Source: Siphonodentalium dalli (taxonomy: Eukaryota; Mollusca; Scaphopoda; Gadilida; Siphonodentaliidae). From it: a stretch of DNA of 64,000 bases. The DNA lies in NCBI GenBank assembly GCA_032622095.1, contig CP136061.1, forward strand, positions 8,894,447 to 8,958,446, given 5' to 3'. Below, in pieces: positions 12,940-25,440 of this stretch (position 1 is its first letter; each line of letters begins with the position of its first letter). A program made the translations under genes and the position numbers. The notes below the pieces were generated by a model that was not told where the DNA came from, made no database searches, and worked only from the letters and a program-made list of their open reading frames with translations.

Positions 12940-15900
12940 AACATACCACTATGATCAAAGTCATTGACTTGAAAAATGGGGTGATACCCCAGTAATGACC
13001 ACGGTATAACCGGTTGTATACTGTATCCACAGCAGTATCAAAATGGGAACTCCGGTGGAGTTACGGTACCATTTGGTTATGATACCACGGTCGTCACACC
13101 AAAAATTGAAGAAAATAATATGTCCATGAGGATCTTGTTAAAGATACGGTAAGTGTTGCCGGTGGGTACATGTACATGTATACATGTATATTGTACATGT
13201 ATGGTTAAAATAGTCACATCGGTTAAAACCGCCATAAACAGAAATATTATACATGTATTATAGACAAACCTTGGTCTTAAACAAATCGTAAATATTGTGT
13301 AAATTGCGTCATGTTATTGGCATATTAGTACTCTGTGTTGTGTAAACAAACGCCATGTTATGTAAACAAACAGTACATGTACATAAAAAGTATGTGATAA
13401 GCAAAACACTCAACACTAAGGAGACGCCCACTTTTTTAACTTTTGTTAGAAATGCCCACAAGTTGATTACAACATACAGGTACATGTATATCTATCGCTT
13501 ATCTTCACCTCTCAAGATTTTTGTGTTGAATGGGTCACCATGAATCACTCTCGACATGAATCACTCTCGTCACAGTGTTGCATGTTTTGCTTATCGCTCA
13601 CTATTTACGTGCTGTACCATATATAAACAAGGCTCATACATGTACAAAGTGTGATTTGTGGATAATAATGCATTCATAATATGATCATTATTCTATATTA
13701 TTAGTATATTTTTAGGGAAATTTTCATAATTTGGTATTAAACTGTTATTTATAAATTACAACCTATAACGAAGGCCATCCATGTCTTTAAGTGCCACAGA
13801 TATGAGGAGAATCACTGCATTTTATTTTCATGTATGCGAACCAGGACCGCATGTGTCGTGGTGCAACCAAGGTACATGTACACGTAGTGTTCAAGCGGTA
13901 ACCTTATCCCAGTGTTGGAGGTTACCGCAGTATTACTGGGATAACATCACGTTATAGGTGGTCAATTACTTTTAAGTACCGTTATAGCTGGACATACATT
14001 TACATGTACTGAAGAGAAAGAGAGAGGGTCAGAGACACATTCGCATTTATATATTATATACATGTACAGGCATTGTATTAATGTGCATTTTGGGCAATTA
14101 AAAATAAATGTGCAATTTCCTATATAAATACCACTCGAATTTAATTAAACCAAGTCTTCTCATATCACAACAACTTATGACACTGTATGATATTGGTTGG
14201 GTCGATGCTGTTTTGAACCGAGTCCCGTCCCGTTACTCTTCTATATAACAGACTTTATGCCCAGAATCGTGGGCGTGAGTTAACTTGCTTGTATGTCTTC
14301 GGATTACATGTACCGGTACAGTAATGCTCTAAATAAACGACCCCTTAACCACAGCAGAATTATTGGTATAAACTTTTCAGGATTTAGTTGGAAATATGGC
14401 TTGTTGCCATTGATCGGAAAGCTCTCAGTCAGCGTCCATGTTTTTCATCTGAAATTGTACAAATTCAATAGCGCCCATCTAGAGTTGATCCAAAAATGCC
14501 TGTAATTTTTCAACGCATTTTACTTTATATAATTGTAGGCTGACTGGTGTAACGATGGATTAAAATTTGAAATTCAATATGACCACCGGTGGCCATGTTT
14601 TTTAAATAATTCTGAAAAAATGGTAAGCTCCCATCTAGAGGACACCCCGAACTTGGGCCGAAGATCCATATGAAGTAACGGTATCCCAATATAACTTTTA
14701 AATATGGCTTATACACCGAACCAATTGTATATTATAAATATGACATTTATATTTCTGATTAAAAAATTCAACATGCAAATGAAGGCTGTATTGCAATGGC
14801 AGACTTTTTATTTACATCAATTATTGTTGAATTGTCTTGAAAATTCAGGTTGACTCAATACTGTCCACTGGGAATTTGGGGTCATTTGGGCTTCTCGAGT
14901 TTGGGCGCCCATACCTGTAACAGGTATCAAAACAACCCTAGAAATGTCCCTGTATATGTATACTGTGGTAACTTCCAACACGGCGGTAAGGTGTATACTG
15001 TGTGTACCGGGGTTGCACCACGATGCATGTGGTCCCAGTTCTCAGGCATGAAGATAAAATGCAGTGATTCTGCTTATATCTGTGGATCTTAAATGCATGG
15101 ATGGCCTGTGTTATACATGTACATGTAGGTTATAACTTAGAAAAAAAGTTACCAAATTATGAAAAATTCCCCAAGAATATTCTAAGAGTATACAGGTACC
15201 GGGTAGAAAATAATAATGATAATATGAATGCATTCTTATCCACAAAAGTTGAAACACACTTTGCGTGAGCCAAGCGTTTGTTTACAGGTATATACATGTA
15301 CAGCTCGTAAACAGTGAGCGGTAAACAAAACACTCCACACCGTTACGATTCTTAGGAGAGTGATTCATGGTGACCCATTCAACACAGAAATCTTGAGGTG
15401 AAGATTAGCGATAGCTATACCGGTATGTTGTAAACAACTTGGTGGCATTTCTAACAAAAGTTCAATTACATATACATGTAGTGGCGGTCTCCATCGTGTT
15501 GAATGTTTTGCTTATTGCATACTCTGTGTGTACCGGTACTGTTTGTTTGCATAACATGGCATTTGCTTAAATAACACTAGACTCACAGAGTACTAACATG
15601 ACAATAACATGCTGCAATTTACACTATACATTTATGAATGGTATGTATACATGTAAGAACAGGGTTTGTTAACTTTGTTTATAATATAATATTATTTCTG
15701 TTTATGGCGGTTTTAACGGATGTGACTATTTTAACAGCATACCCTCTGCCAATGCTTACTTTTCCCTTAAATAATAAATTTAGTTTAAAGCTCTTAGGCT
15801 TTACATCAATACATATATAATGATGATTAGAACATAGTAAGAAATATAAATTATGTACAATGAGCTGCTCATCTGGCTACCATCAGTGGATCGGATGATA

Positions 15901-16900
15901 CACACGTTGAAACAGATGCGTTTTAAGTTTAGATGTGAACATTTTAAGCGACTGGGTTGCCCTCAAGTGAGCAGGCAATTTATTCCAGAGAAATGGTGAA
16001 GCCACGGAAAAGGCCCGGTCACCAGCTGTTACGAGGTCACCCGGTACAAACACAAGGCTGTGAGAACTTTCAGACCGCAGAGGCCGCGGAGGAACATATC
16101 GAGAAATCAAGTCTGCCAAGTATGATGGGGCCTCGCTATTCAGACACTTGTGCGTTAATTTCAAAATTTTGAATTCAATCCGTTCCCTCGGAGGTAACCA
16201 GTGGAGCTCGCGCAATAATGGCGTGACGTGATCATATTTACGGCTCATAAAAATAACTCGTGATGCAGATTTCTGCACATTTTCGATTTTGTCCAAGATA
16301 GACTGGTTGCAGCCGTACAACAGAGAATTGCAGTAGTCCAGACGACTTGTAACGAAGGCATGTACTAGCTGTTTTGTGGTCTCGACGTCGATAACATTTC
16401 GCACCCTGCTGATATTTCTAAGATGGTAATACGAGGACCTGCACACTTGCTCGATGTGTTTTTCAGCAGACAGGTTCTCGTCCAAGAAATATCCGAGGTT
16501 GCGGACTGTGCTGGATGGCGAGACAACACTGCCTTCAATATTGAGACTATGTTTAGAACATTTTGAAAGTTGCTGTCGCAAACCAATATATATTATTTCA
16601 GTTTTATCTGCATTCAATTTTAAGAAGTTGATTGTCATCCATGATCGAATATCAGCCACACATCGTTCAAGATCCTCATGGACATATTATTGTCTTCAAC
16701 TTTTTGTACCGGTATGATGACCCACTAATAGACTGCGGTATCATAAAGTTGATATACAAACGGTACTGTAACTCCACCGCAGTGACCATTTCGATACCGT
16801 ACTGCTGTGGATACTGTATACTACTGGTAATACCGTGGTCATTACCTGGGTATCAACCCGTTTTTCAAGTCAATTACTTTGATTATAGTGGTAATATGTA
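12940..16900. mobile_element. giant imperfect palindrome / foldback with LINE insertion in right arm
   Basis: The left arm (about 12940-13935) and right arm (about 14945-16900) are reverse complements at roughly 80% by eye. Anchors: tcattgacttgaaaa (12961) with its complement near 16870; gtccatgaggatcttg (13121) with its complement near 16670; ttaaaaccgccataaacaga (13222) with its complement near 15700; gaatcactgcattttat (13808) with its complement near 15060. The loop is about 1 kb. A LINE fragment (15770-16671) interrupts the right arm only. The arms are rich in accggta, tacatgta and paired ggtaacc/ccgcggt motifs. The 80-codon frame at 14850-15092 lies in the arm and is not a gene. A further piece of the same repeat is at about 17320-17385. 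Confidence 0.82.
15770..16671 (-). pseudogene. 5'-truncated non-LTR retrotransposon, RT C-terminal part (258-codon frame 15883-16659)
   Basis: The frame encodes the C-terminal part of a jockey/CR1/L2-type reverse transcriptase. It starts just after the catalytic region (NFLKLNADKTEII) and continues through the thumb (LDYCNSLLYG, HWLPPRERIEFKIL) to the usual WNKLPAHLR...F tail, ending at a natural stop. The catalytic YADD part is absent, so this is a typical 5'-truncated insertion. Its boundaries are fixed by comparison with the intact left arm of the surrounding palindrome. Upstream the homology breaks at caagatcctc (16671). Downstream it breaks near 15770, before tcccttaaataat. The frame is still open, so the insertion is not very old. 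Confidence 0.85.
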
Positions 16901-18067
16901 GATTACCACAAGTCATACTACCGGTACTAGTACATGTAACTACATGTACCGGTACAAGTATGACAATTTAGCCAACAACTATAGCTTTCCTTAATGTAAT
17001 TGGCCACCGATAACGTGGTGTCACCTCGGTAATACATGTACTGTGGTAACATACTGTGGTAACCACTAACCACCAACACCGCATAAAGGTTACCACTTCA
17101 AACCATGATGGATCAAAGAGAAATGTCACAACAGTAAACATGTTACTAAAAATCATGTACACTTTTTGTGAATTCGACATGAACATGTTTTCAATGTAAT
17201 CTTCCAGCTGATAGCACACTGTGAACTTTACACGACTTTGAAGTTGCCCACATTGTTTCAGCTGTCAAATTATAAACTCCTCCCATCGCCTGGTATATGG
17301 CCGCATTGATTGGCATTACAGATGGAAGTATGAACATCAAGTGCAGTGATTCTCCTTACATTAATATACCGGTATAAGAAATGAACGGCAGTTTTAATGT
17401 GGTCATGGGAATTTGACCGCAACAAAAAATTGGCTGGATTTTTATCGCTGTCAAAACCCATGACAACGTTGAATCCACCATTTACATCTTTCTCAAAACC
17501 TATACCGGTATATACCGTATCTGGATCATTATGCCTCCATATTGCCTTTGTTGGCGGGGCGCTACTTAAAACAATACCGTAACGCGCCCAGCACATGCAT
17601 TACATGTACGTGTGTTGGCTGTTGCATACACATTTACCGGCACACGTATGTACATATGCAGGAACGTGACTATAGCTAGAGTAGGGCCATTGGAATCGGG
17701 TATTGAATCGGGTGCCGTAGTCAATGTCAACATCATAAAGTGGGCCTTAAAATAATAAAAGCACATTTATGATTCGCGACAGAATAGCCAAACAGGCTAC
17801 GTTATAAATAAATATATCATTATTCTGCTGCTGGCCGCAAAATAACCATTATCAGACCAAAGACTATTACGCCGCTAGCGGCAGGGCTTATATTTCTACG
17901 GTAGATTCTCGCAAATTACCGTGGATTCTAGTGAAAAAGTATATATGGATTCTCGCAAATCCAGATGAGATATATGCCATGAGTGGCATAATAAGATTGT
18001 CTTTTTATCCCACCAGTAGCGGAAAATTAGCCACAGCCACTCTTCTTCAATGAGGAAATATCGTACA
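16901..18067. other. non-coding, palindrome-related repeats
   Basis: Short motifs such as actgtggtaacc and taccggta recur (16920-17100). 17320-17385 resembles the inner palindrome arm near 15040-15090. The 108-codon minus frame at 17270-17596 has reasonable complexity but no domain I recognise. I do not call it a gene. Confidence 0.45.
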
Positions 18068-18462
18068 TGTACCCCGCTCGACAAAACAAGTGTCCATTGG
18101 CACCGCGGTGTATTTGCCGTTAGGCCGTGGTGCCAGAGTTTGTAACTGCAGTTGAGCACCGCGGTCGAACTGCAGGTACACTCCGGCCGAATGGCAAGTA
18201 CACCATGGTCGAAAGGCAACTACAACGCGTTCGAATTCACCGTGGTTAGATTTCTGGTTTGTATCATCTTTTTTCAGTTTAATAAACGTACCGGTACACC
18301 GTGGCAACTACGGTACACCATGGCCGAATGGCAAGTACACTGCGGCCCAACCGTAGTTAGCAGTTGGAGCCGCAGTGAAGTTGCATTTTGGCCGCTGTGG
18401 CAATGCTATAACTGCACCGCGGTTAAGTGGACACTTGTTTTGTCCAGCAGGGTACCTAGTTG
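18068..18462. mobile_element. 395-bp CCGCGG-rich foldback element
   Basis: The left end (gtaccccgctcgacaaaac, then aagtgtccattg) is the complement of the right end (aagtggacacttgttttgtc, then cagcagggtac). The interior repeats ccgcggt, ccgtggt, ccatggtcg and ggcaagtaca in both orientations. The frames across it (18047-18499) are artefacts. Confidence 0.75.
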
Positions 18463-18758
18463 GCTAGTATCCCATAAATATTCATCAAATTACATGTGAG
18501 AATTTTCTCGAAATCATTTAAAATGCGCATTTAGGCTATAGGCTATAAACGTTCTATTAAAACCGAAATAGTCAGATAGTTTTCCCCATTTCCGAATGAT
18601 TTAGATTTTCACAGCATTTGATTTGTGGTGAATTTTCTCTCAAATTGTGTGATAAATACAAGAAATCCGACTTACCTAACTCAGAATTAATAACACGAAG
18701 AGTTCCAATAGCCGTGAATAGGAATTGTAACAGTAAAATCCCTCAATTAATTTAAACG

Positions 18759-19076
18759 ATGTGTAATTTCAGAATTTGGAACAGAAAACAGTCAACAAAC
18801 AATTGGTCATTAGACATCTCCCTACCATTTGTGCCTACTAGGGGCCACAAGTTCCTCCGTACTGCTAAAGCTGACAGAAACTATCTCGAAGCTTTCTTTT
18901 TTCCACGCACAATCATAAATTGGAACAAACTCCCCCGTGACATATTCTTAAACTGCCACAACACGGACAGTTTCAAATCCGAACTCACAAAACACATGTT
19001 AGCATGTTCAGATCGTTTCGTTTTTCCGCGTTTTGCATCTGTCGAAACGGAAAAACTCCATTTGCATTTTCACTAA
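18759..19076 (+). pseudogene. LINE ORF2 C-terminal fragment
   Basis: The frame includes TRGHKF, then FFFPRTIINWNKLPRDI and a terminal SFKSELTKHM. This is the conserved extreme C-terminus of jockey/CR1/L2-type LINE polymerases, ending at a natural stop. No RT domain lies upstream in frame, so it is a heavily 5'-truncated insertion. It is on the opposite strand to most LINE pieces in the window. Confidence 0.7.
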
Positions 19077-19277
19077 AACACGCAACATTGCGAGATAAAA
19101 CGACTTTGATTTACACGGTAAGAAGAAGAATAAACTACATATATATCGATAAAGTTTTGGAACATGTATCAATAACACTTGATAGCAGCTAATTTCGACT
19201 TGACATTTTGTTATTCAGAAATTTTTTATTTTTCATGTACCAATTTTTCCTATTTTCGACGTTCGTCTAAAATTTAA

Positions 19278-20837
19278 GGGGATGGCAAAGTCTGTTTCAT
19301 AAAAAATATCTGGAAACGGGCTGACAAAATTGGTATTTTTCACCTAAAAGCAGACAGAAATAGATATAACAACATAGAGATAATATATAGAGCATATATC
19401 GTTAAAGGAGGTGCCACGAATAGATGTGAGCTAAAAAGCTTTTTGTACCAGAAAAATTACTTTGAAACAGAGTATATCTGCAATATTATGTCATTGTTTT
19501 GGCATTCAAATGTGAAAAACTATAACTTCAACAGTATCATCAGGCAGCCCATTATGATAAGTGACATACCGTTAAGAGCCAAGGAGCTATGCTTTAGATT
19601 AATGTTCACTGTATCGTTTGCAAAACGTCCGCTAAAACGTGTCAGTTTTTCTTGGGAGCCAGTCGCCATATTTCAATTGTAAACACATGTTCATGACGTT
19701 GTTGTCATTTTTTAATTCGCGGCAGGTACATGAAAATCGACCAGAAAAGCAATCCGATCCTGCAATCGGGCAAGTTTATGATATGAAATCGATGCTTTCA
19801 GTTTATTTAAGTTGTTGGAATTAATTTAGTTGCTTGATTACCCACGATTTATGAAGTTTTGTGCTGTTTACAGATGGAAATGTTGATATTTTATTTTTAG
19901 AATTACCAGTCTATAGTCGAAAGCGAGATTACAAGATGTCGTATTAGTACGCAAATCACATAAATAGAAAACTTACATGTTTCAGAATATTGTATTATTC
20001 TAAAATCAAATAGCCTATATAAAAACATATTTATGAATAGGAAAGTACCGTATTCCGACGAAATATGTCATATTTTACGACGGACTCCTTGTGCGAGTTC
20101 ACTTCCGGTCAATTCTATTTTGGTGCACTGGGATAAATAACATTGTGGAGAAAAATACGTTTAATAACATTTGAATGTAAATTAATCGAGAAATTGTCGG
20201 TTATCAGGTACAATCATATTGCTTATAACCCATATATATTGATGGGCATAATCAAAAGCTTGATCCCATGCGCGATTGTCTATACTGATCGATTTCCATT
20301 CGTAATCGTATTCTAGTATTGACGGATGGGTTTGTTTGTAATCATGGCCGCTCCGCCCCCATGGCTTGTGTATCGGCTATCGCAAAATAATGTTAGGATA
20401 TTATGGTCTCCCATACCAATAAAAATAGTTCCTAAGAATGTAAACAATGCAAATGGAGGACATTTTGCCATTATTCAGGATGACAGTACTATTTTCACAG
20501 GCAGGGTATTTGGGAAAGTTCTTGTTTTTCCTCAAAATGATGTCTCCTTGTCTCTAGCCAGATTCTTATAGGACCATTTTGACTGTTCAGTTTGTACAAA
20601 AAGTTAACCATTGGAACTGGAGAAACGCCGTTTGGGGACATGATTTTTTGTCACTCTACCGCGAGTAAATTCTAACAGCTATAATTTCTCTACTAATGAC
20701 AAGATCTTTGTTTATTATTGATTATTATGTGTGAAAAATATGAAGTTTATCCATTCTATGGCCGGTGAGTAATTATTGATCATCTGGAGGTAGGGTGCAA
20801 TCCGCGGTGGCCATCTTGACCAGACTTGACCATCCCC
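19278..20837. mobile_element. 1.56-kb element with ~20-bp TIRs flanked by TTAA
   Basis: The left end GGGGATGGCAAAGTCTG (19278) and right end CAGACTTGACCATCCCC (to 20837) are inverted with two mismatches, and both are flanked by TTAA (19274-19277, 20838-20841). A TTAA target is used by piggyBac and Kolobok transposases. GGGG ends fit neither firmly, so the superfamily is open. Inside, the frames at 19443-19682 and 20326-20571 have no recognised transposase or THAP motif, so it is treated as non-autonomous. Confidence 0.65.
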
Positions 20838-20844
20838 TTAAACT

Positions 20845-22145
20845 ACATCAAACTGCTTCACTGTAAATGATTTTGGGCTAATTATTTAACGTAACAGATT
20901 AAAATAGGCACTTGCTTTATATGTATGCCAATTTTGCTTTCATTTTCCGGATTTTTAAGGTTTGTTTTCTTAGGTTTAATTTGCCTAACTTTGTCAATTA
21001 AAAAAACAATGAACGAATCGCCTCTTATCATTCATCATCTGTATCAATGCAAAGCACAGTTCAATAATACATTTTGCAAAGGAGTTTTCGATCAACGGCA
21101 TTGCTAAGTGTTGCAAGGCTGACTCCGAAGTGATACAGGGGGTCAAATGTGGTATGTTGCAAGGCTGACGGAAGCCGACCACATCTCCTCACACATATTT
21201 TTATACTACATTTCAAGCTCAACTGAACAAAATAAAGTTTAAGCTATTGTCATCTGTTGTCATGGGTTGTTGTTCGTCTGTGCGTGCATCAATGATTGCT
21301 GTTGGCATACCCTATATGCCACAACTCTCTCATTTAATTGTCAACAAACTTCATATGGATTCTTGGGGTGATAATTTTCCCTGAATTGTATCTTGGATTT
21401 CATATTTGATTCATCAGCCCACCCTGTACCATGTCCTGCCTTGGTCCTGTGACTCAGACTGTGAATGGGGGGTCAAACTTTCTGTTTTGTGCTACCGTTG
21501 TCGTAGGTGACAAATCAACATCTCAAACATATCATTCTGCAACTATTTCCACTACTGCCTGTAAATGGATGCTCTTCATAATAGTACATGTATTTGTGTG
21601 AATTTAAGAAACTAATTTTAAATTATTCTGTTTACTTTTTCACTTATATTTAACTTTTTGTGTTGCCAATAAACAATGAAGAAAGTGACATTAATGATGA
21701 TGTACACATGTAGCTCAAATTTAAGCGATACGAGTAGAGTATATTGGTGGGTATTAAAAACCAATGTGAAGAAATTTTCCATCAACATCCTTTTTGTTTC
21801 TTTGATATAAATTAATCATCATAACCAAGATAAATAGGACAACCCAACCAGGGACAACCGCCCCAAACTGTCACAACAACCTGCCTCAGGTATTCTATGT
21901 TTTACTTGGTTATATGTAAATACGTGGATAAACATAATACATGTAAATAACTGTGATTATAGAGAACTGTGCTGTAAATGGCAACAAAGAATCATGAGAT
22001 TAAAATAAGACTGATGAGGTGAAGTCAGGTTGATGCGCTGTGAATTTCTGATCAGATATTCACATGTTTATAAAATTGTGGGTTTCATGCAGGTTTGCAA
22101 CTTCCAAGTCTCCCCTTCATTTAGGGACCATATACTTTTTTCTTC
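20845..22145. other. non-coding
   Basis: No gene seen. A small direct repeat (gttgcaaggctgac) occurs at 21112 and 21157. 21240-21480 resembles a degenerate dispersed repeat of the gttgttcgtctgtgcg type. Confidence 0.45.
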
Positions 22146-22149
22146 TTGA

Positions 22150-22690
22150 TACTGTACTAATCAGGGACGTGGCTAGAGGGGTGTCCACATTGTGAATTCC
22201 AATTGCAGCTCCATTGAATCAGACTAAACACAAGTTTTCCGAAATTCCATTCAAACCCCCTCCCCAACTGATTATTATGGTTCTTATCTTGTGGTTAGTC
22301 AGATGGAGAAACAGAAGCATGTTTCTATATACCCGGTGTGACAAATTTCATAGCTCAGAACCTGAAAATTGGATAAATCCTAACCATCTGGTGGTCCGGC
22401 TCCAGACATATTCACAGGGCCTAGGAGAGAAATCAGGACATTCTGAATAGACCATTGATTCGGCCGGTGTGAGAAAATTTTGAAATCTGATCAAGAAAAT
22501 CCATAAATCCTAGACTCTGTAGACTGGCCTCAAGCCTTTCTACAGCGTTGGAAAATTTCAAACCTCATACCCCTGTTACTTTGGAAATTTTCCAACTGAT
22601 GACCATTTCAGCCCACAATTTTAACCAAATGTAGGAAAATATTGTGTTCTTAAATTAACAGTTTTTGACTGACCACAAGGGACCAACCAG
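22150..22690 (+). repeat. dispersed repeat family R1, copy A
   Basis: Shares 'agactggcctcaag', 'ggaaaatttcaaacctca' and 'ggaaattttccaactgatg' with the copies at 46500-47180, 47095-48535 and 61376-63720. Most diverged of the four. The frame at 22214-22450 is not conserved in the other copies. Confidence 0.65.
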
Positions 22691-24392
22691 GACACAAGCC
22701 CAAAGGTTGGAAAATTTACTACTACATGTACAAAGTAGTACCGATACCTTTACTGGGAAAGTATTAACATGAGACAGGTTCATAATAAACTGTGCTTATT
22801 TTTATTTCAAATTGATGAAATAACAAATTAAATTCAACATATAAACATATATTGTATTAAAATGGCATGTGTGTACAGTACATTTATATAGCTTATCGCA
22901 ACACACAGAAGATAAGACAAACCAACAAGTCACAAAAATGCAGTGTATATTATGCAAATGGCATTATTTTAAAAACAATATCAATTTCAGAACATTGCTG
23001 CTCTCTGCAGATTTGTGTTAATTCTCCCTCAAAGTCCCTCCCCCCACATGTTTGTAAGTTTGTTAAGTGGTACCATACAATACAGTGTATACAGGCTCCA
23101 GATAACCCAGATAAAGTTTTGGGGCAGGTTCGTTCAACTTAGGATAATCAGGTTAGTTGGCAATGAACCCTGCACATGCAGTTTAGTTTTCAGGTGATAC
23201 AGGCTTTGTGATTTCTGGATAACAATTGTTTAGTGGCAGTTTAATGTCTCTGTTTGCCCAATAATAGCTCGATGACAAGTATCAAACAATTTGTTGCCTT
23301 ATGCATGTCTTTGAATGGACTTAAACATTTTGGCAGAAAAAAAATTTTACGTCAATTTTTCGAAAATTCAGAAAAAAATCACGTCACATAAATCTCATTT
23401 TTTCTCAATTTGGTTATGCTTTAGGATCAATATACTACCACTTTATATCAAAATTTCCCAGATTTTTGCAAATTTTTGAAAAACGTGTGAAGATGCTACA
23501 CATGTTCCCACCTGTAAACAAACAGACAGCTTCTAAATAGTATGAAGCTCCAGTTTATTTTAATAAATTATCAAATAACCAAAAAAATATGCTTTTATGT
23601 TTTTAAATCTCATGCGCCTCCACATAATCCTCAGCACATTGAGGGCGATGGAGTACCAAGTAGATGTAGATGTCAACATGACCGCTTTCACAGAGCGCTG
23701 CGACTAAACAAACAACCTCTCCGTCAGCTGTCCATGACCTTGTCTTATCTTCGTAAATTCCTGTGTTAAGTATCGCAGCACCTCTGATTCGGTTGAGCCA
23801 TAGTTAAATTGATTTCATGAAGTCTGAATTTCATACGATTATCAGATATAATCAGTAATTCAGTAAATTCACACTCATTCAGCCGCGGATATGATTGAAA
23901 TTTCCAACTTCAATGCTTCGTAAAAATTACTGGAAACAATAACGCATGCGCGTTGGCCTCATTTTCAGCTTCCGTTATATTCCCGGAAGGACAAATAAAC
24001 AGACAAAGATCCGAACCGAAAACATTACTTGTGTCCAGCATGGACTGGCGCAAGTAAATATATATATTTGTTCTTATACAAATCATAAAAATCGCGTAAA
24101 TAGTGTGTTATTGTCAAGTTCGTACGATGTGTTCTGGAAACAAAAGCCAAATTATGGAAAACAACATCGAATAGAATTTAGAAAGAACACAAAATATAGT
24201 GACATTGTACCCTATTCGTAGCAATTATCTGTCGTAGTTCATTGTGCGAAATGTGTTGGTTAAACAATATCTAATCACCCTCCGATTAATTATTTATTGA
24301 TAAGAAATCCTGTGATTTTGGCCTGTTTACTTCAAACTCAGAGTCAGGGCTTAATGTATAAAATATAACGTTTGGAACGAGAAGTGGTACAC
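22691..24392. other. non-coding, nothing recognised
   Basis: Frames at 22867-23197, 23542-23769 and 23946-24221 lack domains. No RNA gene seen. Confidence 0.45.
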
Positions 24393-24735
24393 GAAAGATA
24401 TTGTTTCGTTTCGTTCTAGACGAGATACATTGTTTCGTTTCGTTTCAGCCGATAGACATTGTTTCGTTCTAGCCGAGAGACATTATTTCGTTTCGTTTCA
24501 GCCGATAGACATTATTTCGTTTAGATCTAGCCGAGAGACATTATTTCGTTTCGATCTAGCCGAGAGACATTATTTCGTTTCTTTCTAGCCGATATGCATC
24601 GCTTTGTTTCTTCTAGCTGACAGACCTTGTTTTGTTTCGTTCTACCCGGTAGACATTGTTTCGTTTCGTTCTAGCCGATATACATCGCTTTGTTTCGTTC
24701 TACGCGATAGACATCATTCTGTTTCCTTTTATTTC
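24393..24735. repeat. 29-bp tandem repeat, about 12 copies
   Basis: The unit is about 29 bp, attgtttcgtttcgtt followed by ctagccgatagac. Units vary in length by small indels and alternate attg/atta/atcg starts. The inner tttcg pentamer is itself repeated. Confidence 0.9.
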
Positions 24736-24913
24736 ACCCAAAGGGTGTATTATTAACTATGGAAATAGAAGTGCTGTGTGTGCCGGCCTAAACTCTGTGG
24801 AGGATTTGTGTAAATGTTAGCCCAAACTACATTTCGAAGTAACGATGGTTTTGTTCTTTATTTCGAGGAATCCTACCGCATCAGATGAATTCAGCCCAAA
24901 TATATTGACAGGT

Positions 24914-25440
24914 GTCAAGGGTCTAACTATATACCGATCAATAAAAAAGTAATATAATAAATACCGACTACATTTAAATTAACGCCAATGGACAGTTTAT
25001 GTGCGTTTAAAAGTGCATTGATGTCTAAAGCAATGTGAAATAACGATCTTAAAATGAATTGGCCGGCATATTTGATTAGTTATCAGGGTCGTAGTTGCAT
25101 AAATCAGAATATTTGTTAGGATTTCATCGGTATTTGTTAGGATTTCATCGGTATTGCGGTTGACACTAATCCCATATATGGAAATTCCAAATATTTAAAA
25201 TGACATGCGAATGCGCAGAACACATACAAGGGTCTAACTATATACCAATGAATAAGCCAGTCATAACAATACACACCGACGCAGTTAAATAACGGCATTG
25301 GGCGGAGTATTGTGTCTTTAAGAGTGTGTTCATGTCTAAATGCATGTGATTAACTATTTAAAAATTATTTCGCCCACATATTTCGATAATTATCAGGTCC
25401 GTAGTTAGATCATGAAACAATATTTCTGACTTTTATGTTA
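24914..25440 (+). repeat. two diverged direct copies of a ~220-bp segment
   Basis: 24918-25130 and 25228-25440 both begin caagggtctaactatatacc. They share, in order, accgac..ca.tt(a)aa, a cattgatgtct/gttcatgtct block and atcagg(g)tc(c/g)gtagtt. Between them gatttcatcggtatttgttag is duplicated (25110-25155). 25441-25640 contains ttatttatag and aataaa, as an LTR might, but no partner was found. Confidence 0.6.

Noticed and set aside
14850-15092. 80-codon cysteine-containing secreted peptide
   Set aside because: Lies in the arm of the 4-kb palindrome; the opposite arm copy does not keep the frame.
17270-17596. 108-codon minus-strand frame of ordinary complexity
   Set aside because: No recognised domain, no splice or start support, and partly inside palindrome-related repeat. 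Not enough to call a gene.
20326-20571. Host exon beginning MAAPPPWL
   Set aside because: Lies within the TTAA-flanked element; no domain recognised and no splice signals evaluated as convincing.
22867-24221. Several 60-91 codon frames
   Set aside because: No domains, low-complexity AT-rich context, no conservation signal available.
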